A stretch of DNA of 46,601 nt. Source: Myxococcales bacterium (GTDB taxonomy: Bacteria > Myxococcota > Polyangia > Polyangiales > Polyangiaceae). Position numbers and translations under genes: made by a program. Shown piece after piece: positions 16,141 to 24,123 of this stretch. Under the pieces are notes generated by a model. The model was not told where the DNA came from. It did not search any database and worked only from the letters and a program-made list of their open reading frames with translations. Each line of letters starts with the position of its first letter. The stretch's first letter is position 1. Location: contig PLXW01000113.1 of assembly GCA_003151595.1 (NCBI GenBank), forward strand, positions 1 through 46,601. The letters are read 5' to 3'.

Positions 16141-16605
16141 TTACCGCGCATGCGTGTGCGCGTGACCGTGGTCGTGCTCTTCGCCGCACCGCGCGTCGAC
16201 CCATCCGACCCACGCACTCCCGTCGGGGCCGTGCTCGCGTTTCCAGATCGGGACGCGCGCCTTGATGCGATCGATGAGTGCGCGGCACGCCACGAACGCC
16301 TCCGCGCGATGCGGCGCGCTCGCCGCGCACACGACGGCGGCCTCGCCCACGACCAGCGACCCCACGCGGTGAAGAACGGCGACGCGCGTGCCGGCGATCT
16401 CGCGCTCGATCTCTTCGGCGATGCGGGTCATCTCCGCCTCGGCCATCGTGGCGTACGCCTGGTATTCGAGGCGGCTCACCGCGCGACCTTCGCTCGTCTC
16501 GCGCACCACGCCGACGAACACGTCGATCGCGCCGGCCCCGGCGTGCGCCACCGCGGCGGTCACTTCCTCGACGACGAGGGGGGCAGTGCGAAGCTCGGCT
16601 TTCAT
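16141..16605 (-). CDS. moaE: Molybdopterin synthase catalytic subunit MoaE
   Basis: 154 residues. Converts cyclic pyranopterin monophosphate to molybdopterin using two MoaD thiocarboxylates. Family motifs: FVGVVRETSEGRAVSRLEYQ, AYATMAEAEM, LHRVGSLVVGEAAVVCAAS, PHRAEAFVACRALIDRIKAR, VPIWKREH with the catalytic Lys. It ends in a His-rich tail EEHDHGHAHTHAR that is not part of the core fold and could bind metal. Start ATG 16605 gives MKAELRTAPLVVEEV. Last gene of the moeA-mobA-moaC-moaE operon, 23 bases after moaC. Confidence 0.93.
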   Translation of the reverse strand: MKAELRTAPLVVEEVTAAVAHAGAGAIDVFVGVVRETSEGRAVSRLEYQAYATMAEAEMTRIAEEIEREIAGTRVAVLHRVGSLVVGEAAVVCAASAPHRAEAFVACRALIDRIKARVPIWKREHGPDGSAWVGWVDARCGEEHDHGHAHTHAR

Positions 16606-16628
16606 CGGACGAAAAGCGTACGTCGCGC

Positions 16629-17486
16629 CTACGCGCGCGTCCACGCGCCGGATTTGCCGCCGGTCTTCGAAGTCAGCTCGACGACGATGCGCATCCCGCG
16701 ATCGACCGACTTGAGCATGTCGTAGACCGTCAGCGCGGCGACGCTGGCGGCGGTGAGCGCCTCCATTTCGACGCCGGTGCGATCGCGCGCTTCGGCGACC
16801 GCTTCGATGGAGACGCCGTCGTCGCCGATGGTGAAGTCGATCGCCACGCGCGTGAGGGCGATGGCGTGGCACAGCGGGATCAGCTCGGGGGTGCGCTTCG
16901 ATGCCTGGATGCCGGCGATGCGCGCGGTGGCGAGGACGTCCCCTTTGGCCACGTCGCCGGCGCGAAGACGCGCGATCGTCGCGGCGTGCATGTGGACGCG
17001 GGCGTGTGCCACGGCGCGACGCTGCGTGACCTCCTTCGCGCCGACGTCGACCATGTGCGCCTGGCCGCGCGCGTCGATGTGCGTCGAGATCGGCGCGATC
17101 TCCGCGCACGCCTCGGGCAAGACGTTCTCGGGGTGCTTGCCGCGCGCGACCTTGTAGAGCGCGTAGCGATCGACCGGTGCCAGCGCACGCCACGCCGTCT
17201 CGGTGACGAGCTGCGAGAGCAAATCGGGGACGAGGTCGGCGGGGGGATCTCCTTCGCGCGGGATGTCGTCGTGCGGGACGCTCGACGCCGTGAGGATCGC
17301 GCGAATGGCCCCGGCGTCGACCTCGGGCGCCGTTCCGAGCGCGACGATCGATCGCCGCAGATCGATCCCCATCGCGCGCCACGCGCCGAGCGACACCTTG
17401 GTCCCTGCGCCGTCGAGCGCGCGACGTCCGGCCAGCGGGACGAGGTCGAGCGTGTCGTCGATCCGTTCGAAGCGATAGATGCGCAT
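16629..17486 (-). CDS. moaC: MoaC fused to an N-terminal nitrate-reductase-associated-like domain
   Basis: 285 residues, about 125 more than a normal MoaC. Residues about 136-280 are cyclic pyranopterin monophosphate synthase: [55 protein letters not shown] and SKTGGKSG, with all usual catalytic Lys and His regions. Residues 1-125 start [20 protein letters not shown], contain [11 protein letters not shown] and end with [20 protein letters not shown]; this resembles the nitrate-reductase-associated (NRAP) family. Start codon overlaps the mobA stop as TAATG at 17484-17488. MoaC assignment is firm, the N-terminal one moderate. Confidence 0.88.
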   Translation of the reverse strand: MRIYRFERIDDTLDLVPLAGRRALDGAGTKVSLGAWRAMGIDLRRSIVALGTAPEVDAGAIRAILTASSVPHDDIPREGDPPADLVPDLLSQLVTETAWRALAPVDRYALYKVARGKHPENVLPEACAEIAPISTHIDARGQAHMVDVGAKEVTQRRAVAHARVHMHAATIARLRAGDVAKGDVLATARIAGIQASKRTPELIPLCHAIALTRVAIDFTIGDDGVSIEAVAEARDRTGVEMEALTAASVAALTVYDMLKSVDRGMRIVVELTSKTGGKSGAWTRA

Positions 17487-18103
17487 TACGAGATTCTCCT
17501 CTCCGTCTTTTCGATCACGTCGCTCACCGCGGCGGCGTCGATGTCGCCCGGCGCGTCCCAGTCGCGGAGCGCCGCGCGCTCTTCGGGCGACAGCGGGAGC
17601 TCGCGGGCGTCGCATACCTCGAGCACGGCGCGCATCGCGCGCGCGCCCGACGCGAGCGTCGCGTGCGCCACCGCCGCGACGCGCGACGAGTCGTAGCGCG
17701 CGAAGAGCGGCGACCAGTGGCCGTCGTCGCGCGGCGCGACGGCCGCGGCGTCGGGGGCGTACGACGCGAGGCGCGCGAGCATCGCTGCGGTCACGTACGG
17801 CATGTCGCACGCGATCGCGATCACGCTCGCCCCGTTCGCGTAGTCGAGCAGCGCGGCCAGTCCCGCGAGCGGGCCCTCTCCGCGCGCGGCGGCGTCGTCC
17901 TCGATGGCGCGAACGCCGAGCGAGGCGTACGCCTCGGCGCGCCCCACGAGCACCACGTCGTCGCACTGCGCGCGCGCGATCGCGATCGTGCGCGCGATCA
18001 CGCTCGTCTGCGATCCGTCGGCTTCGGGCGGCGCGAGCAGGAGCCCCTTGGGGCGCCCGCCCATTCGTCGCGACCCTCCCCCCACGAAGACCCCCGCGAT
18101 CAC
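17486..18103 (-). CDS. mobA: Molybdenum cofactor guanylyltransferase (MobA-like)
   Basis: 205 residues, nucleotidyltransferase fold. The N-terminal [19 protein letters not shown] matches LAGGxSxRMGxxKxLL, and [11 protein letters not shown] carries the metal-binding DMP motif; SPLFARYD follows. MobA transfers GMP from GTP to Mo-molybdopterin to make the bis-MGD cofactor. The GTG start at 18103 overlaps the moeA stop (GTGA at 18100-18103), and its own stop overlaps the moaC start, so three genes are translationally coupled. This argues that bis-MGD enzymes of the DMSO reductase family are made, though none is encoded here. Confidence 0.9.
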   Translation of the reverse strand: MIAGVFVGGGSRRMGGRPKGLLLAPPEADGSQTSVIARTIAIARAQCDDVVLVGRAEAYASLGVRAIEDDAAARGEGPLAGLAALLDYANGASVIAIACDMPYVTAAMLARLASYAPDAAAVAPRDDGHWSPLFARYDSSRVAAVAHATLASGARAMRAVLEVCDARELPLSPEERAALRDWDAPGDIDAAAVSDVIEKTERRIS

Positions 18104-19320
18104 GCGCCGAGCTCCTCGAGCATCCACACGTCGCACGGCTCGCCGCGCGCGATCTGCGTCGTCTCCGCGGGGACGCGGATCAGCGCGTCGGCTTCGGCCA
18201 TCGCCGACGCCGCGCCGCTGGCTTGATTCGCGATCGGCGTGGCGTACGACTCGCCGTCGTCGCCGCGCGTGACCTTCGCGCGCAGGAACTCGGTGCGACC
18301 CGGCTCGGCTCGGGCGAACGCGACGGCGCAGCGCGCGCGCCTCGTCATCGGCAACGCCGCGCGGTCCCCCTGCATCGCACGGAGGAGCGGCACGCCGAAC
18401 AGCGCGAACGTCACCATCGCCGACGCGGGGTTCCCCGGGAGGCCGAGCACGATCGATCGCCCGCGGCGTCCCAGCACGATGGGCTTGCCCGGCTTCATCG
18501 CCACCTTCCAGAAGTCGAGCGTGACGCCGATCGCTTCCAGCGCAGGGCGCACGTGATCGTGATCGCCCACGCTCACGCCCCCCACGGTCACCAGCACGTC
18601 GCTCCCGTCGAGCGCGGCGGCGAGGGCACGCTCGGTCTCTCCGCGATCGTCACCCACGATCGGCGCCACGCGCGCGATCGCCCCTGCGCGCATGGCCATC
18701 GCACGAAGGGCGACGCCGTTGCTCTCGGCGATCGAGCCCGCGACGCCGGGCGTCCCCGGCGCGCGCAGCTCGTCACCCGTCGACAGGATCGTCACCGTCG
18801 GCCGCCGCCCGACCGTCAGCCACGCGCAGTCGCACGTCGCCGCCAGCCCCATGTGCGACGCCCGCAGCCGCGTCCCGCGCGCGATCGCGATCGCGTCGCG
18901 CGCCAGGTCCTCGCCGCGCCTTCGCACGTGCGCGCCCGGCTTCGGCTTCGCGTCGAACGTCGCCCGGTCGCCGGTGCGCACGACCCGCTCCTGCATCACG
19001 ACGGCGTCGGCCCCTTTGGGGATCGCCGCGCCGGTGAAGATGCGCCCCGCACACCCGCGCACCAGGCCATCGGGCATCGCACCGGTCCGGCTCTCGCCGA
19101 GCACCGGGAGCGTCCACGGACCGTCGCCGTCGAAGCTGGCCACGGCGACCGCGTACCCATCCATCGCGCTGTAATCGAAGGCCGGCACGTCGGCGGGGGA
19201 CGTCACGTCGGCCGCGACCACACGCCCGCACGCCGCGTCGAGCGCGACCCGCTCGGCGCCAAGGGCCGTCTCTCGACCGAGGGCGAGAACGCGCGATTGG
19301 GCTTCGTCGAACGCGATCAT
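18100..19320 (-). CDS. moeA: Molybdopterin molybdenumtransferase MoeA
   Basis: 406 residues, normal length. Inserts molybdate into adenylylated molybdopterin. Motifs in order: [76 protein letters not shown] and [14 protein letters not shown] 19320 is the first in-frame start and matches the family ([14 protein letters not shown]). First gene of the minus-strand Moco operon; its promoter must be in 19321-19446, shared with the divergent hydrolase gene. Confidence 0.94.
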   Translation of the reverse strand: MIAFDEAQSRVLALGRETALGAERVALDAACGRVVAADVTSPADVPAFDYSAMDGYAVAVASFDGDGPWTLPVLGESRTGAMPDGLVRGCAGRIFTGAAIPKGADAVVMQERVVRTGDRATFDAKPKPGAHVRRRGEDLARDAIAIARGTRLRASHMGLAATCDCAWLTVGRRPTVTILSTGDELRAPGTPGVAGSIAESNGVALRAMAMRAGAIARVAPIVGDDRGETERALAAALDGSDVLVTVGGVSVGDHDHVRPALEAIGVTLDFWKVAMKPGKPIVLGRRGRSIVLGLPGNPASAMVTFALFGVPLLRAMQGDRAALPMTRRARCAVAFARAEPGRTEFLRAKVTRGDDGESYATPIANQASGAASAMAEADALIRVPAETTQIARGEPCDVWMLEELGA

Positions 19321-19446
19321 GCGATCATGAGAGGAGACCTCGAAGGCGCGAGGGATGAAGGGAGGACACCGAGACCGGCGCCGAGCGTACGACGCCCCTC
19401 GCGACGATGCACGCAGTCGCCCGGTTTCGCGTAGGATCGCTCGGGC

Positions 19447-21930
19447 ATGCGCGATGCGCTTCGAGGGTCGGCGCTTCTCGTCGTCGTGGCGGTCGCGCTC
19501 GGCGCGGTTCCCTTCGGCTTCGCCGCGTGCGGCGGGAACGGCGCGGTCACGTACGCGACCGCGTTCGATGCGTCGGTGCTCGACGATCACTACGTCCCGC
19601 CCGGCAGCGTCGGTGAAGCGTGCGGCGCAGAGCGCGAGTGCCGCGCGGGGCTCACGTGTGCGCCGAGCGGACTGTGCGCGCCGGGTCACGCGTCGTCGCC
19701 GGGGACGCCGTGCACCATCAGCGCCGAGTGCGTCGCCGCCGACTACTGCGGCCCCGCCCGCACGTGCGTGCCTGCCGGCGCGGGCGCGACGGGAGCCTCG
19801 TGCGGGAGCGATGCCGACTGCGGGCCCGGCCTGCGCTGCGACATGGTCGGCCTCACCGCGCAGTGCTCGCCCGAAGGCTCGACCGACGTGGGCGGCGCGT
19901 GCAAGACGAGCGCGTCGTGCTTCGGCGGCCTGGCGTGCGTGAACGGCGCATGCGCCGCGCTCCCTCCGTCGACGACGACCCCTCCGCTCGGCGTGTCCAC
20001 GTGGGCAGGCATCACGTGCAAGGACGATCCCGGCCCCACCGCCGCGTATTTCCGCGTCCCGCGCGGGACCGACGACGGCGACTTCTTCCGCCTCCCCTTC
20101 CCCAACGACATTCGCACCAGCAACGGCCACCCCGACTTCAGCGCCTTCCCGACGCCGGGCGCTGCCGTGCTCGGCTACGACCTCGTCGCGCGGTACGCCT
20201 CGTTCATCGGCGCCAACGAGGACGGCTTCAGCACGTACCCGACGATCACGGTGCGCTTCAGCGGCGCGGTCGACTTCAGCTCGCTCGGTGCCTCGCAAGC
20301 GCTTCAGATGCTCGAGCTCGACGCGAGCGGTGCGGTGCCGGTCGGCTTCGTGTGGACAATGACGACGGGGCGCAACCAGTACGTCTGCAACAACGCGCTG
20401 AGCGCGCGCCCGCAGCTCGGCTTGCCGCTCAAGCCCGGGACGCAGTTCGCGTTCGTCGTGAGCACCAGCGTGACGACAGCCGACGGCAAGGCGATCGCAG
20501 TGCCGTCCGATCTGCAGGCGCTCCTCTCGGACAGCGCGCCGACCGACGCGGCGCTGGCGACCGCGTACGGCATCTACGCGCCGCTTCGCACGTGGGCTTC
20601 GTCCAACGGCGGCACGAGCAAGATCCTCGACGCCACGATCTTCACGACGGGCCACGCCTCGACGCTCGCGCAGACCGTGGTGAACACCGTGACGAGCGCG
20701 CCGGTGCCGACGGCCGGGAGCTGGACGCTCTGCAACGGAACGAACGTGTCGCCGTGCCCGCAGGCCGCGGGCGTTCGCGCGTGCGGCTCGCCCGATCCGG
20801 CGTTCGACGAGCTGCACGCGCTCGTCACGTTGCCGATCTTGCAGTCGGGGACCGAGCCGTACCTCGATCCCACGCAAGGGGGCGACGTCAGCGACGGCGC
20901 GGGGAACGTCACCGTCACGCGCACCGAGCAGGTCTGCATGGCGCTCACCGTTCCGAAGACCACGATGCCGGCGGGCGGCTTCCCGCTCGTGGTCTACGCC
21001 CACGGCACCGGCGGGAGCTTCCGCAGCCACGTGACCGAAGGGGTCGCGGCGAACCTCGCCGGGGCGACGAGCTCGGCGGGGGTGAAGACGCCGATCGCGG
21101 TGCTCGGGATCGATCAAGTGGAGACCGGCACGCGTCGCGGCGCGTCGACCGACTCGCCCGACAACCTCTTCTACAACTTCGCCAACCCGGCCGCGTCGCG
21201 CGGCAACCCGCTGCAAGGCGCGGCGGATCAAGCGTCGCTCCTGGCGTACGCGAAGACGCTGACGGTCGACGCGTCGGTGACCGGGAGCGCGATCAAGGTC
21301 GCCTCGATCGCGTTCTGGGGTCAGTCGCAGGGGGCGACCGAAGGGGGGATCGCGCTGCCGTACGTGAAAGGGTACGCGGGCGCGGTGCTCAGCGGCGAAG
21401 GGGCGAGCCTCGTCGATGCGCTGCTCACCAAGAAGAGCCCGGTGAACCTCGCGTCCGTCGTGCCGATGGTGCTGCAGGACACGGCGGTCGACGTCTATCA
21501 CCCGGCGCTCGCCCTCTTTCAGAACGCGCTCGACGAAGCCGACCCGCTGAACCACGCCGCGGGGATCGCCGCCGCGCCGCTCACGGCGATCGGCGCGAAG
21601 CATCTCTTTCAGCCGTATGGCCTCGGCGATACATACGCGCCGCCGATCACCGAGCAGACGTTCGCCGTCGCGGCGCGCCTCGGCCTCGTCACGGCGTCGT
21701 CGAGCGTCACCACGCCCGATACGTTCGGCGGTCTCACGGCGGTACCGGTCCCCGGATCGGGCAACCTGAGCGACGGCGCGAAGGCGATCACCGCGTTCGT
21801 GCGCGAGTACCAGCCGGCGTCGACGTACGACGGGCACTTCGTCGCCTTCCAGAACGCGGACGCGAAGGTGGACGTCGCGACGTTCCTGGCCGACGTGGTG
21901 AGCGGCGCGGTCCCCAAAGTGGGGCCCTAG
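19447..21930 (+). CDS. Secreted Cys-rich lipoprotein hydrolase (alpha/beta fold)
   Basis: 827 residues. Signal peptide ends PFGFAACGG with the probable lipidated Cys near residue 28. Residues about 55-180 are Cys-rich, made of repeats like CGAERECRAGLTCAPSGLC and CTISAECVAADYC, a pattern common in myxobacterial surface proteins. Next, FFRLPFPNDIRTSNGHPDF and a beta-rich stretch resemble the N-terminal part of VolA-type lipases. The hydrolase part has oxyanion VVYAHGTGGSF (His519-Gly520) and nucleophile elbow FWGQSQGA with Ser627. Probably an extracellular esterase/lipase, distant paralogue of the 3848-7324 product. Substrate unknown. Convergent with the MutS-like gene, stops five bases apart. 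Confidence 0.75.
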   Translation: MRDALRGSALLVVVAVALGAVPFGFAACGGNGAVTYATAFDASVLDDHYVPPGSVGEACGAERECRAGLTCAPSGLCAPGHASSPGTPCTISAECVAADYCGPARTCVPAGAGATGASCGSDADCGPGLRCDMVGLTAQCSPEGSTDVGGACKTSASCFGGLACVNGACAALPPSTTTPPLGVSTWAGITCKDDPGPTAAYFRVPRGTDDGDFFRLPFPNDIRTSNGHPDFSAFPTPGAAVLGYDLVARYASFIGANEDGFSTYPTITVRFSGAVDFSSLGASQALQMLELDASGAVPVGFVWTMTTGRNQYVCNNALSARPQLGLPLKPGTQFAFVVSTSVTTADGKAIAVPSDLQALLSDSAPTDAALATAYGIYAPLRTWASSNGGTSKILDATIFTTGHASTLAQTVVNTVTSAPVPTAGSWTLCNGTNVSPCPQAAGVRACGSPDPAFDELHALVTLPILQSGTEPYLDPTQGGDVSDGAGNVTVTRTEQVCMALTVPKTTMPAGGFPLVVYAHGTGGSFRSHVTEGVAANLAGATSSAGVKTPIAVLGIDQVETGTRRGASTDSPDNLFYNFANPAASRGNPLQGAADQASLLAYAKTLTVDASVTGSAIKVASIAFWGQSQGATEGGIALPYVKGYAGAVLSGEGASLVDALLTKKSPVNLASVVPMVLQDTAVDVYHPALALFQNALDEADPLNHAAGIAAAPLTAIGAKHLFQPYGLGDTYAPPITEQTFAVAARLGLVTASSSVTTPDTFGGLTAVPVPGSGNLSDGAKAITAFVREYQPASTYDGHFVAFQNADAKVDVATFLADVVSGAVPKVGP

Positions 21931-21935
21931 GAGCG

Positions 21936-23753
21936 TCAGTCGATCTTCACGACGTCGATGCCGACCATCTTCATGATGCGGAGCGCGTTCGAGCTCTGGA
22001 CGACGCCCGTGCGGAGCTTGTGATCGAAGGTCATCTTGTCCCCTTCGACCTGCTCTTCGAAGTGCACGTTGATGGCCGCCCCCGGGAGCTCAGTCTCGAG
22101 ATCGCCCAGCGCGAGATCGTGCGTCGATACTCCGCCGATGGCGCCGCACGCCACCAGCTCGCGCACGATGGCGCGGGCGCCGATGAGTCGCTCGCGCGAG
22201 TTGGTGCCGTGGAGGACCTCGTCGAGGAGGAAGAGCGTCGCCGGCACGCGTGAGGCGCGCGCGCGCTCGAGCACGGCCTTCAGCTTGCGGACCTCCGCGT
22301 AGAAGCGCGAGACCCCTTCGGAGAGCGAGTCGCGCACGCGCATGCTCGACGCAAGTCGCACCGGCCCGAGCTTCAAGCGCTTCGCGCACACGGGCCCTCC
22401 CGCCAGCGCAAGTACCGCGTTCACGCCGATGGCGCGGAGGAGCGTGCTCTTGCCGCTCATGTTCGACCCCGTGATGACGAGCACCGTCCCCGCCTTCGGC
22501 AGCGATACGTCGTTGTCCACGCGTCGCCTGGCGTCGATGAGCGGATGCCCCATCGCCGTCGCTTCGAAGCACGGCCCTTCGACGATCTCGGGGAACGAGT
22601 GCTCCGGCCGCTCGAACGCGAGACCCGCCAGGCTGGCCAGCGCTTCGATCTCGCCCACGACCTCGAGCCACACGCGCGCGTGCTTACCGGCGCGCGTCCG
22701 CCAGGCATCGAGCGCGATGGCGCAGTTCAGGTCCCAGAGGAGCAGCGGGCCGAGGATGAACCGCCACACCTCGTTGTTGCGCGCGTCGAGGAACGAGAGG
22801 AGTCGCTCCAGCCTCGCCATCTCGCGCGTGGCCTCGGCGCCGCTGGCGCGCAGCTTCGCTTGAAGCGCGCGGAGCCGCGGGGCCTCGAACTTCTCCTGCT
22901 CGATCGTCGCCAGCATCGCGCCGAACCGCGCGAACGCCCCCTGCTTCGACGACACCGCCCCGGCGATCGGCGCCACGTGACGCGCGGTGATCACGGCGAC
23001 GAACCGCTCGATCACGAACGGGACGAACCATGCCCACCGCGAGACGTGCGCGAACTGCGACGCGCACGCCCCCGCGATCAGCAGCGCCGGCAGCGCCAGC
23101 GCGATCGGCTTCCACCGCGGCGCCGCTTCGAACGGCGTCGCCCCTTCGGCCCACGCCAGGAACGGCGACGGATCCGGTTTGTTCTCCACGGCCCCTTCCG
23201 CGCTCAGCCGCGCACGAAAGAGCGACCGCAGCGCGAGGTCCTTCACCGCGGCCTGGCGCTCGCGCACCTCGTCGAAGTCGACCGGCTCGCTCGCCGCCGA
23301 GAGCCACGCTTCGAGGCGAAGCTCGCCGAAGCGGGTCTCGGTGGTGTCGATGCGCTGGAAGAGCGACGCCGGGCCGAAGATGTCGAGATCGTCGGCGTAC
23401 GGGTGGTCTTCACGTGCGAAGCGTGCGCCGTCGTTCGTGAAGGCGCGCCACTCATCGTCGAGCCGCGCCAACCCTCGCTCGTGAAAGCGGAGCGCCGCGG
23501 TCGCCCGCTCGGCCTCTTCGTGAACGCGCCCGTGCCAGACGACGAGCGCCGTGAACGCCGCGATGCACGCCGCAACGGCCCACCACGCCGCGTCCCCCAG
23601 CGGCCCCCACACCCGCGCGATCACCAGCGCGACCGCGCCCACGGCGACGACGAGGCGCACGGTGCTGATCGTGCGCGCGCGCCCAAGCGCGGCCTCGACG
23701 TCGCGCGAACGTGCGGCCTTCCCCGCGGTGTACGTCGTTCGCGCGTCGTCCAT
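21936..23753 (-). CDS. Membrane-anchored MutS-like ATPase
   Basis: 605 residues. The N-terminus has a pair of hydrophobic helices (VRLVVAVGAVALVIARVWG and AAWWAVAACIAAFTALVVW), and a second hydrophobic pair lies near residues 220-260. The middle is helical, like the MutS lever/clamp region. The C-terminal 200 residues are a MutS ATPase: Walker A VITGSNMSGKSTLLR (about residue 428), SRFYAEVRKLKAVL, Walker B ATLFLLDEVLHGTNSRER, and STHD. The mismatch-recognition domain of MutS1 is absent. Such MutS homologues with membrane segments are known but their role is not established. Not a mismatch repair MutS. Confidence 0.8.
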   Translation of the reverse strand: MDDARTTYTAGKAARSRDVEAALGRARTISTVRLVVAVGAVALVIARVWGPLGDAAWWAVAACIAAFTALVVWHGRVHEEAERATAALRFHERGLARLDDEWRAFTNDGARFAREDHPYADDLDIFGPASLFQRIDTTETRFGELRLEAWLSAASEPVDFDEVRERQAAVKDLALRSLFRARLSAEGAVENKPDPSPFLAWAEGATPFEAAPRWKPIALALPALLIAGACASQFAHVSRWAWFVPFVIERFVAVITARHVAPIAGAVSSKQGAFARFGAMLATIEQEKFEAPRLRALQAKLRASGAEATREMARLERLLSFLDARNNEVWRFILGPLLLWDLNCAIALDAWRTRAGKHARVWLEVVGEIEALASLAGLAFERPEHSFPEIVEGPCFEATAMGHPLIDARRRVDNDVSLPKAGTVLVITGSNMSGKSTLLRAIGVNAVLALAGGPVCAKRLKLGPVRLASSMRVRDSLSEGVSRFYAEVRKLKAVLERARASRVPATLFLLDEVLHGTNSRERLIGARAIVRELVACGAIGGVSTHDLALGDLETELPGAAINVHFEEQVEGDKMTFDHKLRTGVVQSSNALRIMKMVGIDVVKID

Positions 23754-23762
23754 TCGTTCCCG

Positions 23763-24029
23763 TCACGCCGCGCGACGCGAGGTCGCGAGCGCCTTCTGTT
23801 GCCGCACGATCGTTCCGCCCGACGCGACGGCGAGGGCCAGCCCCGTCATCGTCAGCCGAACGCGCTCCGATCGCTCCACCAGCGACGCGCGCGACAGTCG
23901 ACCCAGCGACGCGCGCACGTCATCGAGCGAACCGCGCACGCGAAGCGCGATCGATTCGCAGTCCACCGCCCGTCGCGTTCGCGAGAGGCGCGCCACAGCC
24001 CGAAGCACCGAGAGGTCCAGGTTCGTCAT
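23763..24029 (-). CDS. Small winged-helix-like protein
   Basis: 88 residues from ATG 24029. Sequence LDLSVLRAVARLSRTRRAVD, then VRGSLDDVRASLGRLSRASL and ERSERVRLTMTGLALAVA, fits helix-turn-helix plus wing as in MarR/ArsR-like or DUF-type DNA-binding proteins: a second helix with alternating basic residues, then a short beta hairpin. Reading further up gives a weaker ATG ten codons earlier. Two GTACAAA boxes sit just upstream. Ends nine bases before the MutS-like start, so the two genes probably form an operon. A transcriptional regulator is likely, target unknown. Confidence 0.6.
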   Translation of the reverse strand: MTNLDLSVLRAVARLSRTRRAVDCESIALRVRGSLDDVRASLGRLSRASLVERSERVRLTMTGLALAVASGGTIVRQQKALATSRRAA

Positions 24030-24039
24030 GCCGCGGACT

Positions 24040-24068
24040 GTACAAACGACACTGAACATCCGTACAAA
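24040..24068. promoter_or_regulatory. Two GTACAAA boxes 22 bp apart
   Basis: GTACAAA occurs at 24040-24046 and 24062-24068, two helical turns apart, immediately upstream of the small winged-helix gene (start 24029, minus strand). On the coding strand they read TTTGTAC. This is an unusual A/T content for the genome and fits direct-repeat operator sites, possibly for autoregulation. Inference only. Confidence 0.35.
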
Positions 24069-24093
24069 AAGACGCGTCGATTTGATCGCTGGC

Positions 24094-24111
24094 TCGTGAA
24101 GCTCTTCACGA
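24094..24111. promoter_or_regulatory. Palindrome between the peptidase and winged-helix genes
   Basis: TCGTGAAG-CT-CTTCACGA, eight-bp arms with a two-base centre. It lies 13 bases past the stop of the oligopeptidase gene and upstream of the winged-helix gene. The tiny loop and lack of a T run argue against a classical terminator and for an operator, but a Rho-assisted 3' hairpin is possible. Confidence 0.35.
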
Positions 24112-24123
24112 AGCCCCGAGAAA

